Made by a program: the position numbers and the translations under genes
Notes under the pieces: model-generated
What the model was told of the DNA's origin: nothing
Seen by the model: only the letters and a program-made list of their open reading frames with translations
The model's database searches: none
Shown here: positions 19,540 through 27,405 of the stretch, piece after piece
How the letters are laid out: every line of letters starts with the position of its first letter
How positions within the stretch are numbered: the stretch's first letter is position 1
From: Brevibacterium permense
GTDB lineage: Bacteria > Actinomycetota > Actinomycetes > Actinomycetales > Brevibacteriaceae
NCBI RefSeq assembly: GCF_013280495.1
Contig: NZ_JABSSX010000002.1
Span: 1-64,000 of the forward strand
DNA: 64,000 nt
Direction of reading: 5' to 3'

Positions 19540-19905
19540 TCAGTATCTCGGCGAAAACGTTACCGTTTGAATCACCCCTGGACCCGGCAGTCGTGACGGA
19601 ATCTTAGTCGGCCGAGGCCCCGTAATTCGAATCACCCGATATTGGACCACGCCATTCGAGCGATGCTCCGGTCCGGACAGGCCGCTGCCGGTTCTTCGAC
19701 GCTGGCAGACCCGCGTGTGCAGGGTGCCAAGAGTCACCTCGGCATGCAATGGCTTCGATATCTGCCAGCCTCGATTATCTCCGGGGTGACTCATCAGCTT
19801 ACCCGAATCGGTCGTGTTGAGAGCAGAGAACCGTAGGTTGCGGACCGAGTTGGGCGGCGCTGAGATAGCTGCCGAAGCTCTGAAGTGAGTATTCGAAGGT
19901 TTGAA
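19540..19905 (-). pseudogene. IS3-family orfB fossil 2
   Basis: A second, more decayed OrfB core on the minus strand: RGWQISKPLHAEVTLGTL, LSGPEHRSNGVVQYRVIR and then GPGVIQTV, aligning with the integrase block GWQ...HSDRGxQYRxIR...GSRGDSxDN. Nucleotides around 19557-19670 match the equivalent part of fossil 1 near 17540-17650 at roughly two thirds identity by eye. The catalytic HSDRG has become HRSNG. The 19180-19540 stretch between ctaG and this fossil holds no recognisable gene. Confidence 0.7.
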
Positions 19906-19913
19906 GGCCACCC

Positions 19914-19955
19914 GATATTGCCTTTGGGGACCATCGATATTGCCTTTGGGGGCCA
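19914..19955. repeat. IS21 left-end repeats L1 and L2
   Basis: Two copies of GATATTGCCTTTGGGG plus four bases (19914-19933 and 19936-19955), differing at one position and 22 bp apart. Confidence 0.85.
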
Positions 19956-19966
19956 GGGATGGTGGC

Positions 19967-19989
19967 GGTGGGGGCCACCGGCCCCCACC
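19967..19989 (-). terminator. Hairpin after istB
   Basis: GGTGGGGGCC and GGCCCCCACC form a 10-bp stem with a 3-nt loop, 11 nt beyond the istB stop. It could terminate the istAB message inside the element. Confidence 0.5.
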
Positions 19990-19999
19990 ACCTACTTTC

Positions 20000-20746
20000 C
20001 TACTGGTCCAATATTGCCTGTTCTCGCATATTGTGAGTGCCGGTATCGACCCAGATGGTGTTATGCACGATGCGATCCATGATCGCATCGGCGTGGACCC
20101 CGGATCCGAGTCGTTGGTGCCAGTCCTTCTTCGCGTACTGAGTACAGAACACTGTCGACGTGGCATCATAGCGACGCTCCAGCAACTCCAACAGCATGCT
20201 GCGCATCGACTCATCCGGATGATCGAGTAGCCACTCATCAATGACTAACAACGTGAAGGCAGCGTATTTGCGGAGGAATTTCGTCGTCCCCTGCGGTTTG
20301 TCCTTCACCATCGCCCACGCTTCTTCAAGATCGGGCATCCGAATGTAATGGGCTCGGATTCGATGCTGACAAGCCTGCTTGGCCAACGCGCACCCCAAAT
20401 AGGACTTCCCGGAACCGGTGAAGCCCTGGAACACCACGTTCTGCTGACGCTCGATGAACGAACACGTGCCCAGCTGGGCAAGGACGTGGCGATCCAAACC
20501 ACGTTCGTCGACTCGATCCACTCGGCGCAGGTCTGCTTGCGGGTAACGCAGCCCGGCCCGCCTGATCAGACCCTCGACCTTGGCATGGTTGAACGCCGAA
20601 TGAGCTTCATCGACGACCAGCCGCAACCGGTCATCGAAGCTCATTCCCAGCACCAGACCCTCGTCCTCACTGTCCAGGGCCTCCAGCAGCGTTCCCGCGC
20701 CCATCTCGCGCAGCTTGCGCTTGGTCTCGGTATCGATCTGGCTCAT
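20000..20746 (-). CDS. istB: IS21 helper ATPase IstB
   Basis: AAA+ ATPase (DnaC-like) that assists the IstA transposase in strand transfer and target choice. The 248-residue protein is full-length: Walker A GFTGSGKSYLG, Walker B TLLVIDEWLL, sensor region STVFCTQYAKKDWHQRLG, and ADAIMDRIVHNTIWVD at the end. Its ATG at 20746 overlaps the ancestral istA stop (ATGA), the usual coupling arrangement in IS21. The upstream stop inside istA may reduce coupling. Confidence 0.93.
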   Translation of the reverse strand: MSQIDTETKRKLREMGAGTLLEALDSEDEGLVLGMSFDDRLRLVVDEAHSAFNHAKVEGLIRRAGLRYPQADLRRVDRVDERGLDRHVLAQLGTCSFIERQQNVVFQGFTGSGKSYLGCALAKQACQHRIRAHYIRMPDLEEAWAMVKDKPQGTTKFLRKYAAFTLLVIDEWLLDHPDESMRSMLLELLERRYDATSTVFCTQYAKKDWHQRLGSGVHADAIMDRIVHNTIWVDTGTHNMREQAILDQ

Positions 20747-20862
20747 TTCGCGCCTCCTTCTGCGTAGTAAGACGCGCCGCGGACCAATCCGCCATGCTCG
20801 ACGTGTTCTTCTCGTGGCGGCCGCACCGACCCGGTCTTGTCCTGCCCAGTGGCAAGGATCGG

Positions 20863-22308
20863 CTATAAGTGGGCATACCGCGGGGACCGAATCGGGCCAG
20901 CCAGGCCGATCCGGCAGGCCGCTTCCACCCGATCTGCCGAAAAGCGTCGCGACAGTCGCAGCACCGCCAGTGCGGCATCGAGTCCCTGCGCGTCGATCGG
21001 CACGGACTCGAAGATCCTATTGACGACTACGAGAGCAGAAGGTCCGATGCGCTCGGCCCACTCCCGCACCCTCGGGGTATCCCACGGCTGATACTTCTCG
21101 CCGGTGGGCAGATCAGCGTCGTTGGTCCGATACTCATTGGCCGCGCCCTCGGGCAGCAGCAGGTGACTGCTCAGCCGCTCGGTGCCCTGGTAGGCCTCGA
21201 GCACCCGGTCAGTGATCCGCAGATCGACTTTCGTGCCGATATGCGCGAACGGGACCGAGTAGTAATTGCGCTGCCAGCTCACGTGCCCGTTGCGAGCCAC
21301 CCGCCGCCCATAGACCCACTGACTGATCTCGTAGGGCACCTGCGGCAGGGGCGTGAGCAACGGCTGCTCATCAGCGGCGAACACACTGGCTCGGGAGCCT
21401 GGCCGCTTCTGGAACGGTTCCGCGTTGTAGTCGGCCACCCGCTTAATGATCGCTGCCCGAAGTTCCGGCAGCGTCTGGAACCGATGCTGCCGGAGTCCGG
21501 CGATGATCCAGGTCGCGACGTGGGAGACCGTGTTCTCCACGCTGGCTTTGTCTTTCGGCGCCCGGATCCTGCCTGGCAGCACCGCCGCACGGTAATGCGC
21601 GGCCATCTCTCGGTAGGCGTCGTTGAGGACGATCTCGCCCTCGCGGGGATGCTTGAGTACCCCGGTCTTGAGGTTGTCCGGCACGATTCGTGGACTCGAT
21701 CCGCCGAAGGCTTCGAACATAGCCACATGCGCCCGCAGCCAGGTGTCCTGCTTCATGTCCAAGGCAGGTTCGACGAACGCGTACCGACTGAATGGCAAGC
21801 AGCCGACGAACAAGTACACCGGTCTCGTCGTGCCGGTGGTCGGCTCATGTAGCTGCATCGTCGGTCCTGACCAGTCAACCTCGATCGTCTGTGCCGCCTT
21901 GTGCCCGACCCTGGACGCGGCTCCGGTGACGAGGACATGACGCTGATAGGTCCGGCAGAAACGGTCGTAGCCCATTGCCGGCGTCCCCGTAGCCGCGCAG
22001 TCGTCGGCGTACTCGCTGTGCAGTAGCTTCAGCGTCACCCCGACACGGGCGAGCTCTTTGTGGACCTGCTCCCAGTCCGGCTGAGCGAACACACTGTGAT
22101 GCTGACCACGACCTGGGAAAACCAGGCCATAGACCTCGTCGTCTGTGCCGGCCTTGACGTCGTCCCAACCTAGCCCGGCCGCATCTGCGGCCTCGAGTAC
22201 CGCGGCCACGGACTTTCGCGACATGCCCTGTGATGCCGCTATTGCTCGCGCGGACAGTCCGTCTGCGCGTAGTTGCAGCACCAACTTGGCTCTGATCTTT
22301 CGTACCAT
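20863..22308 (-). CDS. istA: IS21 transposase IstA, C-terminally truncated by an amber codon
   Basis: DDE transposase with an N-terminal HTH (LVLQLRADGLSARAIAASQG, residues about 9-28) and an rve integrase core (IEVDWSGPTMQLHEP, VPDNLKTGVLKHPREGE, KDKASVENTVSH). The ATG at 22308 has AGGAGA 7 nt upstream. The reading frame is interrupted by TAG at 20863-20865 (after PRYAHL). The same frame stays open for 39 more codons, beginning PILATGQDKTGS and ending YYAEGGAK, before a TGA at 20743 that overlaps the istB ATG. The catalytic core is unaffected; only the C-terminal tail is lost. Activity may be reduced or normal. Confidence 0.9.
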   Translation of the reverse strand: MVRKIRAKLVLQLRADGLSARAIAASQGMSRKSVAAVLEAADAAGLGWDDVKAGTDDEVYGLVFPGRGQHHSVFAQPDWEQVHKELARVGVTLKLLHSEYADDCAATGTPAMGYDRFCRTYQRHVLVTGAASRVGHKAAQTIEVDWSGPTMQLHEPTTGTTRPVYLFVGCLPFSRYAFVEPALDMKQDTWLRAHVAMFEAFGGSSPRIVPDNLKTGVLKHPREGEIVLNDAYREMAAHYRAAVLPGRIRAPKDKASVENTVSHVATWIIAGLRQHRFQTLPELRAAIIKRVADYNAEPFQKRPGSRASVFAADEQPLLTPLPQVPYEISQWVYGRRVARNGHVSWQRNYYSVPFAHIGTKVDLRITDRVLEAYQGTERLSSHLLLPEGAANEYRTNDADLPTGEKYQPWDTPRVREWAERIGPSALVVVNRIFESVPIDAQGLDAALAVLRLSRRFSADRVEAACRIGLAGPIRSPRYAHL

Positions 22309-22315
22309 GAATGGT

Positions 22316-22354
22316 CTCCTTCCGTCGCGTGCCGTATACACGCGACGGAAGGAG
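22316..22354 (-). promoter_or_regulatory. Hairpin covering the istA ribosome-binding site
   Basis: A perfect 16-bp inverted repeat (22316-22331 with 22339-22354, 7-nt loop) lies directly upstream of istA. The istA Shine-Dalgarno AGGAGA occupies 22315-22320, so five of its six bases are paired in the stem. A transcript entering from outside would fold the site away. Confidence 0.65.
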
Positions 22355-22365
22355 CCTAAGCGCGG

Positions 22366-22408
22366 TGGCCCCCAAGCACACCACTAGTGGCCCCCAAGAG
22401 CACTATCC
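22366..22408. repeat. IS21 right-end repeats R1 and R2
   Basis: TGGCCCCCAAG occurs at 22366 and 22388, 22 bp apart, in inverted orientation to the left-end repeats. The reverse complement of R2 matches L1 at 15 of 20 positions. Confidence 0.8.
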
Positions 22409-22422
22409 AATAATCAGCTCAG

Positions 22423-22460
22423 TGGCTCCCGCACACACGACTGATGGACCCCACAGAAGC
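22423..22460. repeat. Degenerate second pair of IS21-like end repeats
   Basis: TGGCTCCCGCACACACGAC at 22423 and TGGACCCCACAGAAG at 22445 are again 22 bp apart and resemble the R1/R2 motif. They lie outside the intact element and may be the end of an older, lost IS21 copy. Confidence 0.45.
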
Positions 22461-22940
22461 GAATATTCACTGAAGCGAGGTTCGGAATGTCTTCTGCGGA
22501 GGAACTCGACCGAATCTCGAAATAGGCACCTTCCACAGATTCGTCCATTCCTGAACCATAATGAAATCGGAACAGAAGATAGGTTGAGTTCTTCCAGACA
22601 GATCAGGATCTCCGAGGCCGGACCGATCGTGAGGGCTATGAAGAACCGAGGACATAGACGCGGCGGAGCACATGGCATGTCTCTGCGCGTTCCTCAGAAT
22701 GCATTGACAGGGTGGGCAGCCGTTAGGCACCAAGTCTGAGGAACCTAACGTTGCAGATTGTGGAATGCAGCGAGCGGAGCGGGAATTGAGTTGGGCACGA
22801 GCACTGTTGGTGCGCCTATCATGTACCGAACAGACTGTGACTGGCCTACTGCAGGCGAGACAGAATAGCCGGGTAGCGCCCTTCTGGGGGTAAAGCCGGA
22901 GCACGGAATGCCCTGGTTCAACGAAGGAACGAATAGAGAA
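22461..22940. other. Intergenic stretch without recognisable gene
   Basis: Between the IS21 end and the qcrB terminator I see no convincing coding sequence on either strand. Minus-strand open frames of 90-145 codons have no family resemblance and atypical composition. It is probably debris of the same insertion-prone spacer. Confidence 0.55.
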
Positions 22941-22971
22941 AGGGGCTCAGCAGTTGAACCGCTGAGCCCCT
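22941..22971 (-). terminator. Terminator of ctaE-qcrC-qcrA-qcrB
   Basis: A perfect 11-bp stem with a 9-nt loop begins 23 nt beyond the qcrB stop and is followed on the minus strand by TTTCTCTATTC. Confidence 0.8.
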
Positions 22972-22993
22972 GAAACACTGATCAAAGGACCGA

Positions 22994-24619
22994 TCAGTGT
23001 CCGAGCTGTTTGTTGTCCGAACCCTCGAGGGCAGCGTTGTTGTGGTGAGGAGCTTCGAGCTCCTGCTTCGTCACCGGAGCCACACGGTCTTCAAAGAAGA
23101 ACCGAGAGAGTCGCGCACGCAGCTTCTCTGTTCCAGTGATCTTGCCCTCTGCATTCGGCTCCGCAGGGATGTAACTCGGAGATTCGAACGCCGTAAGCTT
23201 CCACAGTTTATGCGGAGGAAGAGCCTCGTGGCGTTCAAGGAACTCACCGTGGGGCAGACGAATGATCTGGGCTGTCTCCCGTCCGTGCAGAGCGATCTCA
23301 CGGTCCTTGCGCTGAAGCGCGAGACACATACGTTTGGTAATGATGTAACCGATGATCGGTCCGAAGAAGAATAGGAATCGGAAGATGTAGATCATGTCGT
23401 TGAGCGACATCTGAAAGAACACTGCAATGATGTCACCCGATGCAGCCGCCCACATGTTGCAGTAGAAGATGATTCCTGCAACGCCGATGGCGGTACGAGT
23501 CGGATTGTTACGGGGACGATCGAGGATGTGGTGTTCCCGATGATCCTTCTGCAGCCATGCCTCGAAGAACGGGTAGATGAACATGACTGCGAACACGCCG
23601 CCCATGACGATCACGGCGCTGTTGATGTTGAGCGAGATCGGCCATCCGAAGATATAGAACTCGAACCAGCCCGGAACGATACGAAGGAATCCGTCCGCCC
23701 AACCGATGTACCAGTCAGGTTGGGTGCCGGCCGAGACCGGTGAAGGGTCGTAGGGACCGTAGTTCCAGATCGGGTTGATCGTGAACAGAGCCGAGATAAG
23801 CGAGAGCAGACCGAAGATGAGGAAGAAGAATCCTCCACCCTTCGCCGCGAAGGTAGGCAGGACCGGTTCTCCGACCACATTCTTCTCGGTGTTTCCCGCT
23901 CCCGGGTACTGGGTGTGTTTGTGCACGACAACGAACATCAGGTGGATGCCGATGAGAGCGATCAGCAGGGCCGGCACGATCATGATGTGCAGGGTGTACA
24001 GACGGGCCACGATGTCGATGCCCGGGAACTCGCCGCCGAAGAGGAAGAACGAGATGTAGGTTCCGACGAGCGGCAGCGACTTGAGGATGCCGTCGATGAT
24101 TCGTAGGCCGTTGCCGGATAGGAGATCATCAGGGAGAGAATATCCGGTGAAGCCGGCAGCCATACCCATGATGACGAGCAGAACACCGACGATCCAGTTG
24201 AGTTCGCGAGGACGGCGGAATGCTCCAGTGAAGAACACGCGAAGCATATGAACGCTCAATGCAGCGACGAACAACAGGGCGCCCCAGTGGTGCATCTGTC
24301 GGATGAACAGACCACCGCGTATCTCCAATGAGATCGCTAGCGTGGAATCGTAGGCCTCGGAGATCTCGACACCCCGTAGCGGAAGCCAAGGTCCTTCGTA
24401 GCGCAGCTCGCCCATGGCGGGCTGAAAGAAGAACGTAAGGAACGTTCCGGACAATACGACGATGATGAAGCTGTATAGAGCGACCTCGCCGAGCATGAAT
24501 GACCAGTGAGAAGGGAAGATCTTGCGACCGAACTCGCGGACGAGGACCGATGCCCCGACGCGGGATTCGGCGAAGCTTGCGGCCTTCCCGATGGTGGTGG
24601 TTGGCTGAGTAGTTCTCAT
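22994..24619 (-). CDS. qcrB: Cytochrome bc1 complex cytochrome b subunit QcrB
   Basis: Membrane core of the menaquinol-cytochrome c reductase, holding hemes bL and bH and both quinone sites. Seen: heme-ligating histidines in RQMHHWGALLFVAALSVHML and in LYTLHIMIVPALLIALIGIH, and the quinol-site area of NYGPYDPSP. The C-terminal extension of more than 100 residues (from about 420) is typical of actinobacterial QcrB. The start overlaps the qcrA stop by ATGA. It is the last gene of the operon. Confidence 0.97.
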   Translation of the reverse strand: MRTTQPTTTIGKAASFAESRVGASVLVREFGRKIFPSHWSFMLGEVALYSFIIVVLSGTFLTFFFQPAMGELRYEGPWLPLRGVEISEAYDSTLAISLEIRGGLFIRQMHHWGALLFVAALSVHMLRVFFTGAFRRPRELNWIVGVLLVIMGMAAGFTGYSLPDDLLSGNGLRIIDGILKSLPLVGTYISFFLFGGEFPGIDIVARLYTLHIMIVPALLIALIGIHLMFVVVHKHTQYPGAGNTEKNVVGEPVLPTFAAKGGGFFFLIFGLLSLISALFTINPIWNYGPYDPSPVSAGTQPDWYIGWADGFLRIVPGWFEFYIFGWPISLNINSAVIVMGGVFAVMFIYPFFEAWLQKDHREHHILDRPRNNPTRTAIGVAGIIFYCNMWAAASGDIIAVFFQMSLNDMIYIFRFLFFFGPIIGYIITKRMCLALQRKDREIALHGRETAQIIRLPHGEFLERHEALPPHKLWKLTAFESPSYIPAEPNAEGKITGTEKLRARLSRFFFEDRVAPVTKQELEAPHHNNAALEGSDNKQLGH

Positions 24620-25659
24620 CGGTTGTTGATCTCCCAGAACGTAGGTCCGACAGGCTCAGGGAAGTCCGACTGGGCAACCAGGTAGCCTTCGCTGTCCACT
24701 GTGATAGGCAGCTGAGGAAGCGGTCGTTTGGCCGGTCCGAAGATGACCTTGCAGTGTTCCGTCACGTCAAACGTCGACTGGTGGCAGGGGCACAGAAGGT
24801 GGTGCGTTTGGTGCTCGTACAGTGCCACCGGGCAACCGACATGCGTGCAGATCTTCGAGTAGGCGACGATTCCGTCGTGCGACCAGTCCTTGCGGTCCGG
24901 ATCTTCTTTGAGCTGCTTGGGATCGATGCGCATGAGCAGCACAGCGGCTTTGGCCTTCTCGTTCAGCGGGTGCTCGGCCGCCTCCTCATCGCCGATGCCC
25001 GAAGGCAGGACGTGGTAGGCCGAACCGATCGTGACTTCGTCTGCCTTGATCGGGCGCTCCGAGTCAACCGAAGGGATTCCGCCGACATCACGAATGAGGC
25101 GTGTGCCCTTCTGCCACAGCGTGTTGAACATCTTGTCGCCCGGCAGCGGACCCAAGTCTCGGAAGACGAGGACCGCGGGCAGCGGTGCGATCGCCAGTGC
25201 GGCGATGAGCGTGTTGCGCAGCAGGGGACGACGGGCGATGCCAGACTCCTCCTTGGCTTGGTGGAGGATCTCGAGCGCAATAGCTTGGTCCTCTTCGCTG
25301 CCGCCGATGTCGTGGCGTTCGTCGATGCCCTCGTGATCGCTCATGAGATTCTTGGCCCAGAGCACGGCACCGAATCCGATGGAGAACATCGCGACAGCGG
25401 CACCTAGACCGACGAACATGTTGTGGAGGCGGATGCTCTGCATCGATTCGCCGGGGGTGAACAGGAAGTACGCCACGATGAACCAGATGGTTCCGATCAT
25501 CGAAAGGATGAACCAGGCTGCCACCTGTCGTTCGGCGATCTTCTCGGCGCGAGGATCCGAGTCGGCAAGGCGCGGTTTGTGCTCGGGCAACCCAGGGTTA
25601 GTGAACCCGTTCAACTCCTCGAGCTGGCTGCCGCCGCCGGAGTGCTCTTTCGAGGTCAT
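24616..25659 (-). CDS. qcrA: Rieske iron-sulfur subunit QcrA
   Basis: Carries the high-potential 2Fe-2S cluster that passes electrons from quinol to cytochrome cc. Cluster ligands are in CTHVGCPVALYE and LLCPCHQSTFD. Unlike the single-anchor Rieske of most bacteria, this 347-residue protein has a long N-terminal part with three membrane segments (about 48-70, 82-104 and 158-178), as in M. tuberculosis and Corynebacterium. It lies 49 nt downstream of qcrC. Confidence 0.96.
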   Translation of the reverse strand: MTSKEHSGGGSQLEELNGFTNPGLPEHKPRLADSDPRAEKIAERQVAAWFILSMIGTIWFIVAYFLFTPGESMQSIRLHNMFVGLGAAVAMFSIGFGAVLWAKNLMSDHEGIDERHDIGGSEEDQAIALEILHQAKEESGIARRPLLRNTLIAALAIAPLPAVLVFRDLGPLPGDKMFNTLWQKGTRLIRDVGGIPSVDSERPIKADEVTIGSAYHVLPSGIGDEEAAEHPLNEKAKAAVLLMRIDPKQLKEDPDRKDWSHDGIVAYSKICTHVGCPVALYEHQTHHLLCPCHQSTFDVTEHCKVIFGPAKRPLPQLPITVDSEGYLVAQSDFPEPVGPTFWEINNR

Positions 25660-25708
25660 TGAATTCCCCGTCTATTCTCGTAGTTGATGGTGAACGACAC
25701 TGCCTGAC

Positions 25709-26494
25709 TCACTTGGCTCTGGATGACAGCCACACTGTCAGGCCGATGACGGCAGCAAGTCCGAAGAACCATATGAACAGGCCCTCTGCGACTGGACCCA
25801 GTGATCCGAGCTTGAATCCGCCGGGGGAGGGGTTGTCCGAGACTTCCCGGACGTAAGCGATGACATCGCGCTTGTCTTCAGGAGTCAGGTTCGCATCGTT
25901 GAAGATCGGCATGTTCTGCGGGCCGGTCTGCATCGCTTCGTAGAGGTACTTCTCAGAGACTTCGGACAGATTCGGTGCGTACTTGCCGCGGGTCAGTGCA
26001 CCGCCGGAGCCGACTACGTTGTGGCACATGGCGCAGTTGGTGCGGAACAGACCGCCGCCGGCAGCGGGGTCACCCTTCGAAGCATCAAGGTACTCGTCTT
26101 CCGGGACTGCCGGCCCGGGGCCGAGCGAAGCAACATAAGCGGCGAGCTGAGCAGTCTGCTCTTCGTCGAACTGCGGTTCCTTGACACGAGCCTGCGGTCC
26201 GTTGGCCTGCAGCGGCATGCGTCCGGTGCCGACCTGGAAGTCCACAGCAGCGGCGCCGACGCCGATGAGTCCGGGGCCGGCCTTCGACCCTTCGGCGTTC
26301 AGTCCATGACAGGTTGCGCAATTCGCCAGGAAGAGCTTCTTGCCTTCTTCGATATCAGAGGCGCTGGCTGTGTCCGCCTTGGCGCTCGAGGTCTGTGTAA
26401 AAAGTGCATAGGCGCCGCCGGTCAGCAGCAGCCCCACGAGCAGCAGCGCGACCAGCGCCATAGGGTGTCTGCGGCGATCTGCTAATAGCTTCAC
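25709..26494 (-). CDS. qcrC: Diheme cytochrome c subunit QcrC
   Basis: Membrane-anchored cytochrome cc that replaces soluble cytochrome c and links the bc1 complex directly to the aa3 oxidase. Two CxxCH heme sites are visible, NCATCHG (about residue 55) and NCAMCHN (about residue 155), with an N-terminal helix (about 10-32) and a C-terminal helix (about 237-257). Start is the GTG at 26494 with AAAGGAC upstream. The diheme form is a hallmark of Actinobacteria. Confidence 0.96.
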   Translation of the reverse strand: MKLLADRRRHPMALVALLLVGLLLTGGAYALFTQTSSAKADTASASDIEEGKKLFLANCATCHGLNAEGSKAGPGLIGVGAAAVDFQVGTGRMPLQANGPQARVKEPQFDEEQTAQLAAYVASLGPGPAVPEDEYLDASKGDPAAGGGLFRTNCAMCHNVVGSGGALTRGKYAPNLSEVSEKYLYEAMQTGPQNMPIFNDANLTPEDKRDVIAYVREVSDNPSPGGFKLGSLGPVAEGLFIWFFGLAAVIGLTVWLSSRAK

Positions 26495-26551
26495 TTGATC
26501 GTCCTTTGCTTGAAGTGTTGGGTGTCGTGAGTGCCGGGCATCACAGGCCGG

Positions 26552-27226
26552 CTACTGGAGCAGGTAGATGATGCCGAACAGACCGATCCAGACGACATCA
26601 ACGAAGTGCCAGTAGTAGGACACGCAGATTGCGAATGTGGCTTCATGCTGACCGAACTTCTTGGCTCCGTAGGCACGTCCGATGACGAGCAGGAAGCAGA
26701 TGAGTCCGATGGTCACGTGAATGCCGTGGAAGCCCGTGGTGAGGTAGAAGACGGAACCATAACCGTCAGAGCTGATTGAGATGCCTTCGCTGACAAGGGT
26801 CGCGTACTCCATGACCTGGCCCGAGACGAAGATCGCACCCAGAGCGAAGGTGAGGTAGAACCACTCGATCATTCCCCATTTGGCGATATTGAACAGGGAC
26901 CCGGTTCGTCGAGGGCGGAACCGCTCGGCTGCGAACACACCTATCTGACAGGTGAACGAAGACGACACCAGGATCAACGTGTTGCCGAGAGCATAGGGAA
27001 TGTTGAGGACGGGAGTCCTCGCTTCCCACAGCTCCGGAACGACTGACCGGAGGGTGAAGTACATGGCGAAGAGCGCGGCAAAGAACATCAGGTCGCTCGC
27101 GAGGAACACGATGAAGCCCACCGTGGTCACATTCGGACGATTGACAACCGGATGTGCTGGCGCTGTTTGAGATGCAGTGGCAGTTGACACACCCCCATTA
27201 TTACCCGTCTCGGGGTGAGTTTTCAT
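26552..27226 (-). CDS. ctaE: Cytochrome c oxidase subunit III
   Basis: Structural subunit III of the aa3 oxidase with five membrane segments in this clade. Landmarks: [20 protein letters not shown], the glutamate in [23 protein letters not shown] and [15 protein letters not shown] near the end. The start is uncertain: ATG at 27226 (weak GGG site) or a GTG at 27190 giving 212 residues. It is first gene of ctaE-qcrC-qcrA-qcrB and divergent from trpD. Confidence 0.95.
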   Translation of the reverse strand: MKTHPETGNNGGVSTATASQTAPAHPVVNRPNVTTVGFIVFLASDLMFFAALFAMYFTLRSVVPELWEARTPVLNIPYALGNTLILVSSSFTCQIGVFAAERFRPRRTGSLFNIAKWGMIEWFYLTFALGAIFVSGQVMEYATLVSEGISISSDGYGSVFYLTTGFHGIHVTIGLICFLLVIGRAYGAKKFGQHEATFAICVSYYWHFVDVVWIGLFGIIYLLQ

Positions 27227-27405
27227 CTTTTACCCAGGTTTCGAGAAAGAAATTTCTACACGACGTAGCAAAAACCGCGATTTGGTGCCGAAATCTCGAT
27301 TCGGAAGCACCTTCCACCCGCGTGTCGAAGTCGCGATAGTATGCCGCAGGTAAGGTCCGCCCCATGCAACGGGGCGGCGGCAACGCCTAGTGAGAGTTCA
27401 AACGG

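Larger units (their letters stand above)
19912..22409 (-). mobile_element. IS21-family insertion sequence
   Basis: About 2.5 kb with istA and istB on the minus strand and paired, inverted terminal repeat arrays at both ends (left at 19914 and 19936, right at 22366 and 22388). Repeat units within each end are spaced 22 bp, the multiple-terminal-repeat layout typical of IS21. I could not identify a clear target-site duplication; the exact ends are uncertain by a few bases. It separates the ctaC-D-F/ctaG part of the respiratory cluster from qcrB. Confidence 0.85.
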
